Shown here piece after piece: positions 17,951 to 27,070 of a DNA stretch of 64,000 nucleotides. The notes beneath the pieces were generated by a model. The model was not told the origin of the DNA and made no database searches. It saw nothing but the letters and a program-made list of their open reading frames with translations. The stretch spans positions 352,888 to 416,887 of the forward strand of contig NZ_KI912095.1 in NCBI RefSeq assembly GCF_000517025.1. Direction: 5' to 3'. This stretch comes from Halonatronum saccharophilum DSM 13868 (GTDB lineage: Bacteria > Bacillota > Halanaerobiia > Halobacteroidales > Halobacteroidaceae). How positions within the stretch are numbered: the stretch's first letter is position 1; the number at the start of each line of letters is the position of its first letter. Made by a program: the position numbers and the translations under genes.

Positions 17951-20900
17951 CTACTCTTCATACTCATCCAAATCATCCATCCTCAAAGAGACCATCTCTG
18001 AGACTCCAGACTCTTGCATTGTGACCCCATAAAGAGCATTTGCTGCTTCCATAGTTCCTTTTCTATGAGTAATGACAATAAACTGAGATATCTCAGATAA
18101 TCTCCTTAAATAAGCTGCAAATCTATTAACATTAGCATCATCTAAAGGAGCATCCAACTCATCAAGGACATAGAAAGGGCTTGGATTTACCTTTAGAAGG
18201 GAAAAGATCAAAGCAGTAGCTGTTAGAGCCTTCTCTCCTCCTGACATCAAAGATAGCTTCTGTAACTTCTTCCCTGGTGGTTGGGCATTAATCTCAATAC
18301 CTGTCTCTAATAGATCATCTTCATCCTCCAAAGCTAATTGAGCTCTTCCTCCACCAAATAGATCAACAAAAATCTCCTCAAACTGTGCTTTAACTTGTTT
18401 AAATGTCTGAGCAAACTTTTCCTTCATCTCCTCTTCCATCTCACTTATTACCTTCTCTAAAGATTCTTTGGCTTCTACCAAGTCATCATGCTGCTCCCTT
18501 AAAAAATCAAACCTTTCCTTTAAACTCTCATATTCCTCAATTGACGTTAAATTAACAGGCTCTAAGCCCTTCATCAACCTCTTTAACTCTTTAATCCTCT
18601 TCTCTACCTTGGAATAGTCATCAATTGCTACCCTGCTTTCTACAGCTTGGCAGGCCTCTAAATCATATTCTTCTCTTAATCTCGACTCGGTATTCTCAAC
18701 CTTGACCTTTAACTGGGCCAACTCCACTTCAACCTTATTATAACCTTCTTGAAGTGAATTAAATTGTTCTCTTATCTCTTTAGATTCTTGCAAAAATTGA
18801 GCTATCTGTCCATCAGCCTCTTTCTTCTTATCTCTAAAGCCATCTAGTCGGTTCTTCAGTTCAAAGACCTCTTGACTTTTAAGCTCGCGATCTTTATGTA
18901 ATTGAGATCGTTGGTCCTCTAGATCTTCATCTTTATTTTCTAGCCTTTTAATGCTTGCTTCTCTCCTTTGAATTCCCTCTTTAGCACCTTTAATAGATCT
19001 CTCCTTAAGGCTAATATCTTCTCTTAGACCTTCTTTTTCCTTACGCAATGAAGCAATCTCAACTTTTAAGTCAGTAATCAACTCATTGCACTCTTCCTTC
19101 TTAGCTTGATTAGCCTCTATATTATCTTCAAGCTCTTTGATTATCTCTTTAATATTACTTCCATCCTCATTAAGGTCCTCTAAAGCCTTAGATAGTCCAC
19201 CCTTTTCTACTTCTAAACTATCTATTTTATCCTTTAATTGAGATGACCTCTTATCTTTCTCATCAATCTCCTTATTTAAACGATCTATCTCTTTAGTATA
19301 ACCTTCTATGTCTTTAGAATAGCCATTCTTCTCTATCTCTAAAGAATGAATATTTTTGTTCAACTCTTTAATCTCTCCTTCAGCTTCTAAGAGTTGACCT
19401 CTCTTCTCTAAGCCAGCCTCCTCTAACAACTTTAACTCCTTAGATAAACCTTTTAAAAGCTCATCTAATTTTTCAATTTCTCGAGAACGACCTAAAAGGT
19501 TATTATTTTGATTTCTACTACCTCCTGTCATAGCTCCACCAGGATTAATTAAATCTCCTTGTAAAGTTACAACCTTTACCCTCTTATTTGTAGCCTTAGA
19601 GACCTTAACTGCCACATCCATATCCTTGGCAATAATAACCCTTCCTAAAAGGCTCTCAAAGACAGGTCTATACTTTTGATCATAGCTAACTAAATCCTTA
19701 GCTATCCCGATTACACCTTCAATATCTAAGGCACCCTTCTCTTTATTATTTAAATAACGGCGACTGACTAAATTAATCGGTAAGAAGGTAGCCCTACCCA
19801 TTCTATTCTTCTTCAAATAATTAATAGCCCTCTTTCCTACCTTATCATCTTCAACTACTATGTTCTGGAGGCTACCACCTAAGGCAATCTCAATTGCTGT
19901 ATCATATTCCTTAGGAGTATTAATAAGCTCTGCTACTACTCCACAGACCCCTTTAAAATCATTATTACCTTTAGTTGCTTTTAATAGATTCTTAACCCCT
20001 CTATAATAGCCTTCATAATTTTCTTCCATACCCTTTAAGACCTTAAATCTAGACCTTTTACTATTATATTTACCCTTTAAACTTTCATAACCTTTTTGCA
20101 AAGTATGTAAATCACTCTTTAAACTCTCTACCTTAACTTCTAAATCCTTATGTCTTGCGCTTAAAGTATTTAATTTATCCTTTGTCTCCTCTAAACCCTC
20201 TTGCCCTTCTCTTCTAATGCTCTCTAGATCCTTGATATCTCTAGCTAATTCTTCTTTCTCTTGCTTTAGCTTATTAATATCCTCTTTATCTCTTTGGATC
20301 TCTCTGTCCATACTCTTTAATCTATGCCTTTGATCACTTATCTTATCAACCTGTTTTAATCTATTTCCTTCTATCTTACTCTTTTGAGATAGATAAGCAG
20401 CCAACTCTTCTTGTATCTGATTAGCTAATGATTCTTTAGCCCTTAAATCCTCTTCCTTCTTTTCAATTAACTCCTCTAACTGATCTTCCCTAATTTTCTT
20501 ATTATCTAATTCTTTAGTATTTAACTCTATATTACTATTTAAAGATACAACTTCTTTATTTAAACGTTTCTTCTCTCTAACGAGGTTATCTTTCTTCTCC
20601 CTAGCTAATTTAAGCTTATTTTCTATCCTCTCTACATTACTCTTTGCTTCAAATATCTTATCCTTCTCTTGGTCAATCTTAGTAGTTAACTCTTCACTTT
20701 GCTGCTTGTACTTATCCATCTTTAGATCATATTCACTTACTGCAGCCTTGGCTTGAGTTAATTTATAAGACAAAGATTGTTTCTCCCTTAGCTTTTCATC
20801 TAGCTTATCATCAAAGGTATTATACTTATTAAGTAATAGATTAACCTCTAGCTCTTTTAGTTGGCCCTGATAATCTTTATACTCTATAGCCTTTTTGGAC

Positions 20901-21523
20901 TCCTTCTTAAGCGGCCCAATCTGTCTTTCTATCTCACTAATAATATCTTCTATCCTCTGTAACTTCTGCTGAGTATTATCTAGCTTCCTTAATGCCTCTT
21001 CTTTCCTACTCTTATGTTTTGTAATACCTGCTGCTTCCTCGAAAAGCTCTCTTCTATCTACAGAACGCTCACTTAAAATAGCTTCTACCTTACCTTGTCC
21101 AATAATTGAGTAAGCATCCTTACCAACTCCAGTATCCATAAATAATTCTTTAACATCCTTTAATCGACATATATTATTATTAATTAAATAATCGCTATCT
21201 CCACTACGACTCACCCTACGACCTATTGTTACTTCTTTATAATCAATAGGCAAATCTCCATTTCTATTATCTAAAGTCAAATAAACCTCGGCAATACCCA
21301 AGGCTCTCCTATCCTTACTACCAGCAAAGATTACATCCTCCATCTTTCCACCACGCAAGGTTTTAGCACTCTGTTCACCTAAAACCCACCTAATAGCATC
21401 CGAAATATTACTCTTCCCACTACCATTAGGGCCAATGACTCCAGTAATAGCGGGCTCAAAATCTACCTTAACCTTATTTGCAAAGGATTTAAACCCTTTT
21501 ATAGTTATCCGTTTCAAAAACAC
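17951..21523 (-). CDS. smc: Chromosome segregation protein SMC
   Basis: The 1190-residue protein is the core of bacterial condensin. It has the N-terminal ATP site GPNGSGKSN (about 31-39), two long coiled coils, a hinge domain in the middle (around GVCGVVAELINTPKEYD), and the C-terminal signature LSLMSGGEKAL with Walker B FYVLDELDAPLDD. Its kleisin and partner genes, scpA and scpB, are in the same window at 26510-27830. The start is GTG 21523, giving the family-typical MFLKRITIKGF. It follows the SD GGAGGAGGAA, which lies inside the longer frame from 21544. Confidence 0.97.
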   Translation of the reverse strand: MFLKRITIKGFKSFANKVKVDFEPAITGVIGPNGSGKSNISDAIRWVLGEQSAKTLRGGKMEDVIFAGSKDRRALGIAEVYLTLDNRNGDLPIDYKEVTIGRRVSRSGDSDYLINNNICRLKDVKELFMDTGVGKDAYSIIGQGKVEAILSERSVDRRELFEEAAGITKHKSRKEEALRKLDNTQQKLQRIEDIISEIERQIGPLKKESKKAIEYKDYQGQLKELEVNLLLNKYNTFDDKLDEKLREKQSLSYKLTQAKAAVSEYDLKMDKYKQQSEELTTKIDQEKDKIFEAKSNVERIENKLKLAREKKDNLVREKKRLNKEVVSLNSNIELNTKELDNKKIREDQLEELIEKKEEDLRAKESLANQIQEELAAYLSQKSKIEGNRLKQVDKISDQRHRLKSMDREIQRDKEDINKLKQEKEELARDIKDLESIRREGQEGLEETKDKLNTLSARHKDLEVKVESLKSDLHTLQKGYESLKGKYNSKRSRFKVLKGMEENYEGYYRGVKNLLKATKGNNDFKGVCGVVAELINTPKEYDTAIEIALGGSLQNIVVEDDKVGKRAINYLKKNRMGRATFLPINLVSRRYLNNKEKGALDIEGVIGIAKDLVSYDQKYRPVFESLLGRVIIAKDMDVAVKVSKATNKRVKVVTLQGDLINPGGAMTGGSRNQNNNLLGRSREIEKLDELLKGLSKELKLLEEAGLEKRGQLLEAEGEIKELNKNIHSLEIEKNGYSKDIEGYTKEIDRLNKEIDEKDKRSSQLKDKIDSLEVEKGGLSKALEDLNEDGSNIKEIIKELEDNIEANQAKKEECNELITDLKVEIASLRKEKEGLREDISLKERSIKGAKEGIQRREASIKRLENKDEDLEDQRSQLHKDRELKSQEVFELKNRLDGFRDKKKEADGQIAQFLQESKEIREQFNSLQEGYNKVEVELAQLKVKVENTESRLREEYDLEACQAVESRVAIDDYSKVEKRIKELKRLMKGLEPVNLTSIEEYESLKERFDFLREQHDDLVEAKESLEKVISEMEEEMKEKFAQTFKQVKAQFEEIFVDLFGGGRAQLALEDEDDLLETGIEINAQPPGKKLQKLSLMSGGEKALTATALIFSLLKVNPSPFYVLDELDAPLDDANVNRFAAYLRRLSEISQFIVITHRKGTMEAANALYGVTMQESGVSEMVSLRMDDLDEYEE

Positions 21524-21745
21524 AAAAAATTCCTCCTCCACCAATAATACAAGTCCACCTTATATTCTATCATAAGTTTGTCAAAAAATAAATATAAGCA
21601 CAAATCCTCCCCTTATTAGGAGAGGATTTTAAAATTATAAATATAATAATATGCTTTAGAGAAATTTCTATCTAACAGATAATCATCAACAAATATTAAA
21701 CAATTTAAAAAACTTTTATTTTTCTAAAATTATTCTTTTTTCCCG

Positions 21746-22006
21746 TTACCTTGGTTCTACAATGAATTTAATTGCTGTTCTTTCTTGCCCATCAATTTCA
21801 ATCTCAGAAAATGCGGGAATTGCAATTAAATCTATACCATTAGGTGCTATAAAGCCCCGTACAATTGCAATAGCCTTAACAGCTTGATTGATTGCACCCG
21901 CTCCAACGCCTTGCAATTCTGCTCTTCCTTCTTCTCTTATTACAGCAGCTAAAGCCCCAGCAACAGATTTTGGCTTTGATTTTGATGATACCTTCAACAT
22001 TTCCAT
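21746..22006 (-). CDS. spoVS: Stage V sporulation protein S
   Basis: SpoVS is a small Alba-fold protein required for efficient dehydration and coat formation in Bacillus spores, and it is nearly invariant across Bacillota. This 86-residue copy matches it throughout (EMLKVSSKSKPKSVAGALAA, then VIREEGRAELQGVGAGAINQ). The SD TTGAGGAGGAAG precedes ATG 22006. Upstream is a long leader hairpin. Downstream, an imperfect hairpin at 21602-21629 separates it from smc, but it lacks a T-run on this strand. Confidence 0.96.
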   Translation of the reverse strand: MEMLKVSSKSKPKSVAGALAAVIREEGRAELQGVGAGAINQAVKAIAIVRGFIAPNGIDLIAIPAFSEIEIDGQERTAIKFIVEPR

Positions 22007-22023
22007 ATTTCTTCCTCCTCAAC

Positions 22024-22078
22024 TTTTAGTAGATTAATATATCTCTTATGTTAATATATATTAACTAGTCTACTAAAA
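22024..22078 (-). promoter_or_regulatory. Long inverted repeat in the spoVS upstream region
   Basis: Arms TTTTAGTAGATTAATATAT (22024-22042) and ATATATTAA...TCTACTAAAA (22056-22078, with a four-base bulge) can pair over 19 bp. It lies 18 bp before the spoVS start and may be an operator or an mRNA leader hairpin. Confidence 0.5.
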
Positions 22079-22111
22079 TATTCATATTTAAAAATTTTTT
22101 TGAGGATTTAT

Positions 22112-22293
22112 AGTAATAAAGCGTCACTTTCGTGCCACTAGTAATGGGTAATGAGTGAAGAGTAATGAGTAGAGTCAAAATCTCAAAACCTCTTATAAGT
22201 CTTAGGTAACAAAGGGGTTTCTGTTTTCTTAAGGTTTTACCCATTACTCATTACTGATTACTCATCACCAGTAATAAAGCTACGCTTTATTAC
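22112..22293. repeat. Dispersed non-coding repeat with terminal hairpins (copy 2, inverted)
   Basis: Its ends match those of 6632-6924 in the opposite orientation. The left end has CGTGCCACTAGTAATGGGTA; the right end has TGATTACTCATCACCAG then AGTAATAAAGC-TAC-GCTTTATTAC. The interior is shorter and differs. It abuts the stop codon of the radical SAM gene. Confidence 0.75.
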
Positions 22294-23307
22294 CTATAAC
22301 GCTTCCACAATAACACTCCCGCGTTCTAGGGTATCATCTCTTTTTATTATTATCTCTTCTATAGGATATTTATTATTTAAAGTATCTATATTATGATTCT
22401 TTTGACCCCTAAGGTTAGATATATCCTTAGAATTAACAGTAATAGTTAGAGTTTTAATAGGATTATCATCTATTTTTTCCTCAACCTTTTTTAACATAAT
22501 TCTAGATTCTACAATCTGTCTAAAGGAGGGATGGAAGGGTCCAGCTATCACCTCATCATCATTTACACCTTCTGAAGGCTGTAGACCGACCCTTATAACC
22601 TTTATTTGAGCTTTGTTTAACTCTTCTAAAATAGTAGAACTAATCTCTACTCCATCTTCTAGGGATAAAGGGATATAGTGTCCACTCTTATAAAGAGAAG
22701 CCAACTGAGTCCCCTTTATAACCAAGGTAGGATATATTCTAACAAAGTCTGGCTTTAGTTGAATGATCTCCTTTACTGTTTGAAAATCAGATTCCCTACT
22801 ACTACCAGGTAGTCCAGGCATAATCTGTAGTCCTAATTGAAAATTATATTCTTTAATTAAATCTACAGCCTTTAAAACCACCTCTCTATTATGACCTCTC
22901 CCAGCAGCTTTTAAAACCTTCTCATCTAAAGACTGTACTCCTAGCTCTATAGCTGTAACACCATAATCCTCTAAGTAATCTAAAACCTTTTCATCTATGT
23001 AATCAGGACGAGTCGATAACCTAACTCCATTTATATCACCTTTTAATAATTTATCTTTAGCTGCTTTTAGTAATTCTCTTTGATAAAGAGGGTCAATCCC
23101 TGTAAAACTTCCACCATAAAAAGCTACTTCAATGTTGTTGGCCCTTTTAGGTATGGTCTCTAGATAAGAATCAACCTTCTTGATCACTTCAGCATAACCA
23201 AGGCCTCTTTTAACCCCTGTTATTTCCTCTTGATTGCAAAAAACACAATCATGGGGACATCCTAAGTGGGGTACAAAGATAGGAATAATATAATTCCTCT
23301 TACTCAT
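22294..23307 (-). CDS. Elp3-like radical SAM protein without acetyltransferase domain
   Basis: This 337-residue radical SAM enzyme carries the cluster-binding motif CPHDCVFC (C-x3-C-x2-C, residues 17-24), then FYGGSFTGID and a TIM-barrel typical of the Elp3/HemN-like branch (ELGVQSLDEKVLKAAGRGHN). The C-terminal region matches the extra domain often found in stand-alone bacterial Elp3-like proteins. The GNAT acetyltransferase domain of true Elp3 is absent. The substrate is unknown; tRNA modification is plausible by family. It overlaps the end of rluB by 8 bases, indicating coupling. Confidence 0.88.
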   Translation of the reverse strand: MSKRNYIIPIFVPHLGCPHDCVFCNQEEITGVKRGLGYAEVIKKVDSYLETIPKRANNIEVAFYGGSFTGIDPLYQRELLKAAKDKLLKGDINGVRLSTRPDYIDEKVLDYLEDYGVTAIELGVQSLDEKVLKAAGRGHNREVVLKAVDLIKEYNFQLGLQIMPGLPGSSRESDFQTVKEIIQLKPDFVRIYPTLVIKGTQLASLYKSGHYIPLSLEDGVEISSTILEELNKAQIKVIRVGLQPSEGVNDDEVIAGPFHPSFRQIVESRIMLKKVEEKIDDNPIKTLTITVNSKDISNLRGQKNHNIDTLNNKYPIEEIIIKRDDTLERGSVIVEAL

Positions 23308-24031
23308 TCTCTTTAACCCTCTTAGCTATCTCTTTTAATTTATTGACTTCCCAGCGCTTTAACCTCCTATAAGAACCTAACTTTAAATTGTCATCCAACT
23401 CCAAAGGTCCCATCTTAATTCTCTTCAATTCTAAAACTGGGTATCCTACCGATTTAAGCATCCTCTTTACTTGATGTTTCTTACCTTCATGAATCTCTAA
23501 AGATACAATAGATTTATTTTTATAATCAACTACTAACCTAGCTTTAGCTGGAGCAGTCCATCCATCATAAAGCTTGATCCCTCTCTCTAAAGCATCTAGG
23601 GCACCTTGATTTGGAACCCCCTCAACTGTTGCTATATATTCCTTACTTACCTGATGACTTGGGTGGGTTAGAGCATAGGCTACATCTCCATCATTTGTTA
23701 AGAGTAATAGACCCTCTGTATCATAATCCAACCTACCAACTGGATAGACCCTCTGCTTTACCTTAACTAAGTCTAAAACTGTTGCTCTCCCCTTTGGATC
23801 ATCGGCAGTAGTAATATAACCCTTTGGTTTGTTTAAAAGAAGGTAAACCTTCTGTTCCTTATTTATTTCTTTACCATCTACCTCGATCCTATCCTTATTA
23901 GGATCTACCTTAACACCTAATTCCTTTACTAACTTTCCATTTACTTTGACCCTACCTTCTGTAATTATCTCTTCACTTTTACGTCTTGATGCCACTCCTG
24001 CTTTTGCCATTACTTTCTGTAATCTGTCCAT
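23300..24031 (-). CDS. rluB: 23S rRNA/16S rRNA pseudouridine synthase, RluB/RsuA family
   Basis: The N-terminal S4 RNA-binding domain (RLQKVMAKAGVASRRKSEEI) is followed by the RsuA-type catalytic domain with PVGRLDYDTEGLLLLTNDGD, where the first Asp of the RLD motif is the nucleophile. At 243 residues it is typical of RluB (pseudouridine 2605 of 23S rRNA in E. coli). It corresponds to ypuL beside the scpA-scpB region in Bacillus. Confidence 0.93.
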   Translation of the reverse strand: MDRLQKVMAKAGVASRRKSEEIITEGRVKVNGKLVKELGVKVDPNKDRIEVDGKEINKEQKVYLLLNKPKGYITTADDPKGRATVLDLVKVKQRVYPVGRLDYDTEGLLLLTNDGDVAYALTHPSHQVSKEYIATVEGVPNQGALDALERGIKLYDGWTAPAKARLVVDYKNKSIVSLEIHEGKKHQVKRMLKSVGYPVLELKRIKMGPLELDDNLKLGSYRRLKRWEVNKLKEIAKRVKENE

Positions 24032-24099
24032 TCTAATATCACCTCAACTACTTTTTATCTTTCTTTAAAGTTATTCACGATAAGAGTTCAGGTTCCTTT

Positions 24100-25230
24100 T
24101 TAAAAATAAATTTGTATCCTTGAGGTGATTATCTTCCAAAATCTATTGATAGCTGATTCTTCAACATCTCTGTCACTTATTATATCTACCTTTCCTATTA
24201 ATTGGCCCTCGTTATTATAAAAGGATATATTACCCATCTTATCTCCTCTTCTAATAGGAAGGGTATAATTATAAACTCTTAGAGACCTCTTTATGTTAAC
24301 TTCCTCCCCCTTAGGTATGACCACCTTAAAGTCTTTATCAGCTATTAGATCTATCTTTTCACCTCTTCTTAATTTAATTTGATGAACAACTTCACCTTTA
24401 TCAATTAGATCTACTCTATCATAATTATCAAAACCATAATTTAATAAAGCTAAAGACTCACCCCACATATCACCACTCTTTAAAACTACACTTATCAACC
24501 TTCTACCATTTTTTGTTGCAGAGGCTACTAAGCACCTTCCTGCTGCCCTAGTATAACCTGTCTTTACTCCATCTACTATATCTGATCTAGTTAACAATCT
24601 ATTTGTATTCTTTAATATCCTATCCCAACTATTACCGGGCCAAGATATCCTCTTTTTCGGGGTTGCAACAACCTCAGAAAAGAACGGGTTCTGTAGTGCA
24701 TAACGCGTAATCTGGGCCAAATCATAGGCTGTAGTCAAATGCCCTTCTTGTGGTAGACCATTAGGATTTTTGAAGGTAGTATTTAGAGCTCCAACCTCCC
24801 TTGCTTTTATATTCATCATCTGAGCAAAGTCTTCTACTGATCCCCCTATATGTTCAGCAATGGCTACTGCTGCATCATTTCCAGACTTAACCATAAGACC
24901 ATAGACCATTTCTCTTAAAGTTAAAGTCTCACCTGGCACTAAATATATAGAAGACCCTCCTTCATAAGCAGCTCTAGGACTTGCTGTGACCTCATCTGAT
25001 AAATTCCCTTGCTCTATTGCTAAAATTCCTGTCATTATCTTTGTAGTGCTAGCAGGAGCCCTTCTCTTATGAATGTTTTTTCCATAAAGAACCTCTCCTG
25101 TATCCCCATCAATTAAGATTGCTGCATAAGAACTTATACTTGGACTAGCAAAAACACTGATATTTAATCCAATATTTAACAATAGACTTACTACTAAAAT
25201 CAAAATTATCCTTTTACTTGCTTTATTCAT
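24100..25230 (-). CDS. D-alanyl-D-alanine carboxypeptidase (DacB/DacF type, exported)
   Basis: This penicillin-binding protein of family S11 has an N-terminal signal peptide (hydrophobic 8-27). All three active-site motifs are present: S-T-T-K in APASTTKIMTG, the SGN motif in MVKSGNDAAVA, and KTG in VDGVKTGYTRA. A C-terminal beta-sandwich domain and an amphipathic tail probably hold it to the membrane. It trims peptidoglycan pentapeptides. Its place between rluB and scpB corresponds to dacB in Bacillus, where the product shapes spore cortex, so a sporulation role is likely. ATG 25230 is chosen because GGAGGTG precedes it; the frame extends to 25278. A second enzyme is at 45814. Confidence 0.92.
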   Translation of the reverse strand: MNKASKRIILILVVSLLLNIGLNISVFASPSISSYAAILIDGDTGEVLYGKNIHKRRAPASTTKIMTGILAIEQGNLSDEVTASPRAAYEGGSSIYLVPGETLTLREMVYGLMVKSGNDAAVAIAEHIGGSVEDFAQMMNIKAREVGALNTTFKNPNGLPQEGHLTTAYDLAQITRYALQNPFFSEVVATPKKRISWPGNSWDRILKNTNRLLTRSDIVDGVKTGYTRAAGRCLVASATKNGRRLISVVLKSGDMWGESLALLNYGFDNYDRVDLIDKGEVVHQIKLRRGEKIDLIADKDFKVVIPKGEEVNIKRSLRVYNYTLPIRRGDKMGNISFYNNEGQLIGKVDIISDRDVEESAINRFWKIITSRIQIYF

Positions 25231-25286
25231 AAAAAACACCTCCATTGTTTCAAAAGAAAAGTGAAGGTTACCCTCCACTTTAGAAG

Positions 25287-25703
25287 CTAATAAGTCAAGT
25301 CTACCTGCCTATCACTATTTTTCTTACCACTATAAACATCAGCAAACTGATCGATTAATTCAGGTACTAAATTAATCAAACGCTCTATTCCAGCCTTATT
25401 ATTAACTGGTAAAAGCCTTACCTGTTCTTTATTAACAACTAAGAAAGCCATTGGCTGTAACATAACTCCAGCACCACTACCCCCACCAAACTTTGGAGTA
25501 TTACTCTCATCATCTTTTTTACTCTTTAACTTATATTCGGCACCACCAGCAGCAAAACCAAAGTTGACTTTGGAAATAGGAATTATAACATTTCCCTCTT
25601 TAGTTTCTACTGCATCACCGACAATTGTATTGACATCTATCATCTCTTTAATATTCTCCATTGCAGTAGACATTAATCCTTCAATGGGATGTTCTTTGCT
25701 CAT
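25287..25703 (-). CDS. ytfJ: Sporulation protein YtfJ
   Basis: This is a 138-residue member of the GerW/YtfJ family, forespore-expressed in Bacillus and linked to lysozyme-dependent germination. Diagnostic parts are the start EHPIEGLMSTAMENIKEMID, the KVNFGFAAGGAEY stretch, GGGSGAGVMLQPMAFLVV and the C-terminal PELIDQFADVYSG. It overlaps the upstream DUF2953 gene by 23 bases, an arrangement conserved in Clostridia. Confidence 0.94.
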   Translation of the reverse strand: MSKEHPIEGLMSTAMENIKEMIDVNTIVGDAVETKEGNVIIPISKVNFGFAAGGAEYKLKSKKDDESNTPKFGGGSGAGVMLQPMAFLVVNKEQVRLLPVNNKAGIERLINLVPELIDQFADVYSGKKNSDRQVDLTY

Positions 25704-26331
25704 ATTTTCTCCTCCTCTTTTTTATCTTTGACGAAACAATAGTAAAACCTATACGTATAATTTTTCCTAAATTCAATTTAAATATACCTTTTATTTCAAA
25801 TTTCAAGGGGGAGGAACCATCAAAATCGGGACATATTTCAAATACAGGGTCTTTTTCTAACTTTAGATTATTACTCATTAACCCAACAACTGAGCCTTTA
25901 AGCCCCCATAACAAACCAGTAATTATTCCAGTATAAGCTGGATTACTAAAACCAAAACTACTCCTCCAAAGGAAATAATCACAGTTATTTACTTTTTCAA
26001 AAAAAAATCGAATTAAATTTGGGTCAATATCTAAACGATTGAAAAATATTTTAATATCTTCTAAACTTTCCTTCTCCCCTAAACTTTCCTCTGCACTTAT
26101 CCCCTCTTCAAAAATACTTTCAAACTCTCCTTTGAATTCTAAATTTGATAAAGAAAAGCACTCTTCTATATTAAGATAAGGAATTTTAACTCTATCATTA
26201 ATTATCATTAGCATTCCACTTACTTTGATATGTAAAGATTTGTTCTTCTGTTTGCATATTAAATCCATTCTTAACTTTACTGGTATAAAATAAAGAATGA
26301 TCAAGGCTAAGATTATTAATATAAGTATCAT
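25681..26331 (-). CDS. DUF2953 family membrane-anchored protein
   Basis: The 216-residue protein starts with one hydrophobic segment (IILALIILYFIPVKLRMDLI, about 6-25) and then a beta-rich region. A glycine-rich central helix (YTGIITGLLWGLKGSVVGL) and a basic C-terminus (KIKKRRRKYEQ) match DUF2953 proteins encoded between scpB and ytfJ in spore formers. The function is unknown; expression with ytfJ suggests the forespore membrane. Confidence 0.8.
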   Translation of the reverse strand: MILILIILALIILYFIPVKLRMDLICKQKNKSLHIKVSGMLMIINDRVKIPYLNIEECFSLSNLEFKGEFESIFEEGISAEESLGEKESLEDIKIFFNRLDIDPNLIRFFFEKVNNCDYFLWRSSFGFSNPAYTGIITGLLWGLKGSVVGLMSNNLKLEKDPVFEICPDFDGSSPLKFEIKGIFKLNLGKIIRIGFTIVSSKIKKRRRKYEQRTSH

Positions 26332-26432
26332 AAAATCATCCTTTCAAATGTTAGGAATCTGGCAAACCATTAATCCTAAAGGTTTAGATTTTAACGCTCT
26401 ATTTATTCCTGATTACTTATTCCAGATTCCTG

Positions 26433-26453
26433 TAATAAAGCTATACTTTATTA
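26433..26453. repeat. Short hairpin related to the dispersed repeat ends
   Basis: GTAATAAAGC-TAT-ACTTTATTAC-like palindrome between the DUF2953 gene and the scpB terminator. It resembles the end hairpins at 6632 and 22270 but lacks the rest of that element. Confidence 0.45.
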
Positions 26454-26456
26454 CTA

Positions 26457-26496
26457 TAAAAAAAAGAACTAGATATCAATTAAGATACCTAGTTCT
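26457..26496 (-). terminator. Rho-independent terminator after scpB
   Basis: On the minus strand, AGAACTAGGTATC pairs with GATATCTAGTTCT (26465-26496, one mismatch), followed by eight T. It closes the trpS-scpA-scpB transcript. Confidence 0.85.
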
Positions 26497-26509
26497 GGAA
26501 AATTTATTC

Positions 26510-27070
26510 TTATTTTTTGAATACCTCTTCTTCTAATTCTTCTTCGTGAAGTTGAGTAAACTCTTGGGGTAAAGGTAAATCTTTAAGATCATTTAGCCCC
26601 ATATACTCTAAAAATTGATCAGTCGTCCCATAAATAATTGGATTACCTATAGTATCTTTCTTACCTTTTTCCTTTATCAAACCTCTTTTTTGTAGAGTCT
26701 TTAAAGCCTTCTCTACATTAACCCCCCTAATCGCCTCAACCTCGGCTCTAGTAATAGGTTGTTTATAAGCTACTATAGTTAAAGTCTCTAATGCTGCCTG
26801 GCTTAGAGAATTGTTCATTTCTGGTTTATGCAGCTCTTTAATAAAGGGTTGATATTGCTCCTTGGTCTGCAATTGATAACCTTTATTAACCGTTACCAAT
26901 TCAATACCCTTATCTGCCCCTTGATACTCTTTCTTTATCTTATCTAAAGAATCCTTAACTTCTTCTTTAGTTATACCTAAGACATCTACAATATCTTTAA
27001 GCTTTAAAGGATCTGTACCCATAAATAATAAAGCTTCAACTGCTCCTCTTATCTCATCCGCTTTTAACAT
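26510..27070 (-). CDS. scpB: Segregation and condensation protein ScpB
   Basis: The 186-residue kleisin-associated subunit of SMC condensin has two winged-helix domains. Recognisable stretches are EIRGAVEALLFMGTDPL at the start, LSQAALETLTIVAYKQPITR and AEVEAIRGVNVEKALKTL. It overlaps scpA by 17 bases. SMC itself is encoded 5 kb downstream. Confidence 0.95.
   Translation of the reverse strand: MLKADEIRGAVEALLFMGTDPLKLKDIVDVLGITKEEVKDSLDKIKKEYQGADKGIELVTVNKGYQLQTKEQYQPFIKELHKPEMNNSLSQAALETLTIVAYKQPITRAEVEAIRGVNVEKALKTLQKRGLIKEKGKKDTIGNPIIYGTTDQFLEYMGLNDLKDLPLPQEFTQLHEEELEEEVFKK

Noticed and set aside
21602-21629. Terminator between spoVS and smc
   Set aside because: The stem has a mismatch and lacks a T-run on the minus strand; noted only as a hairpin.
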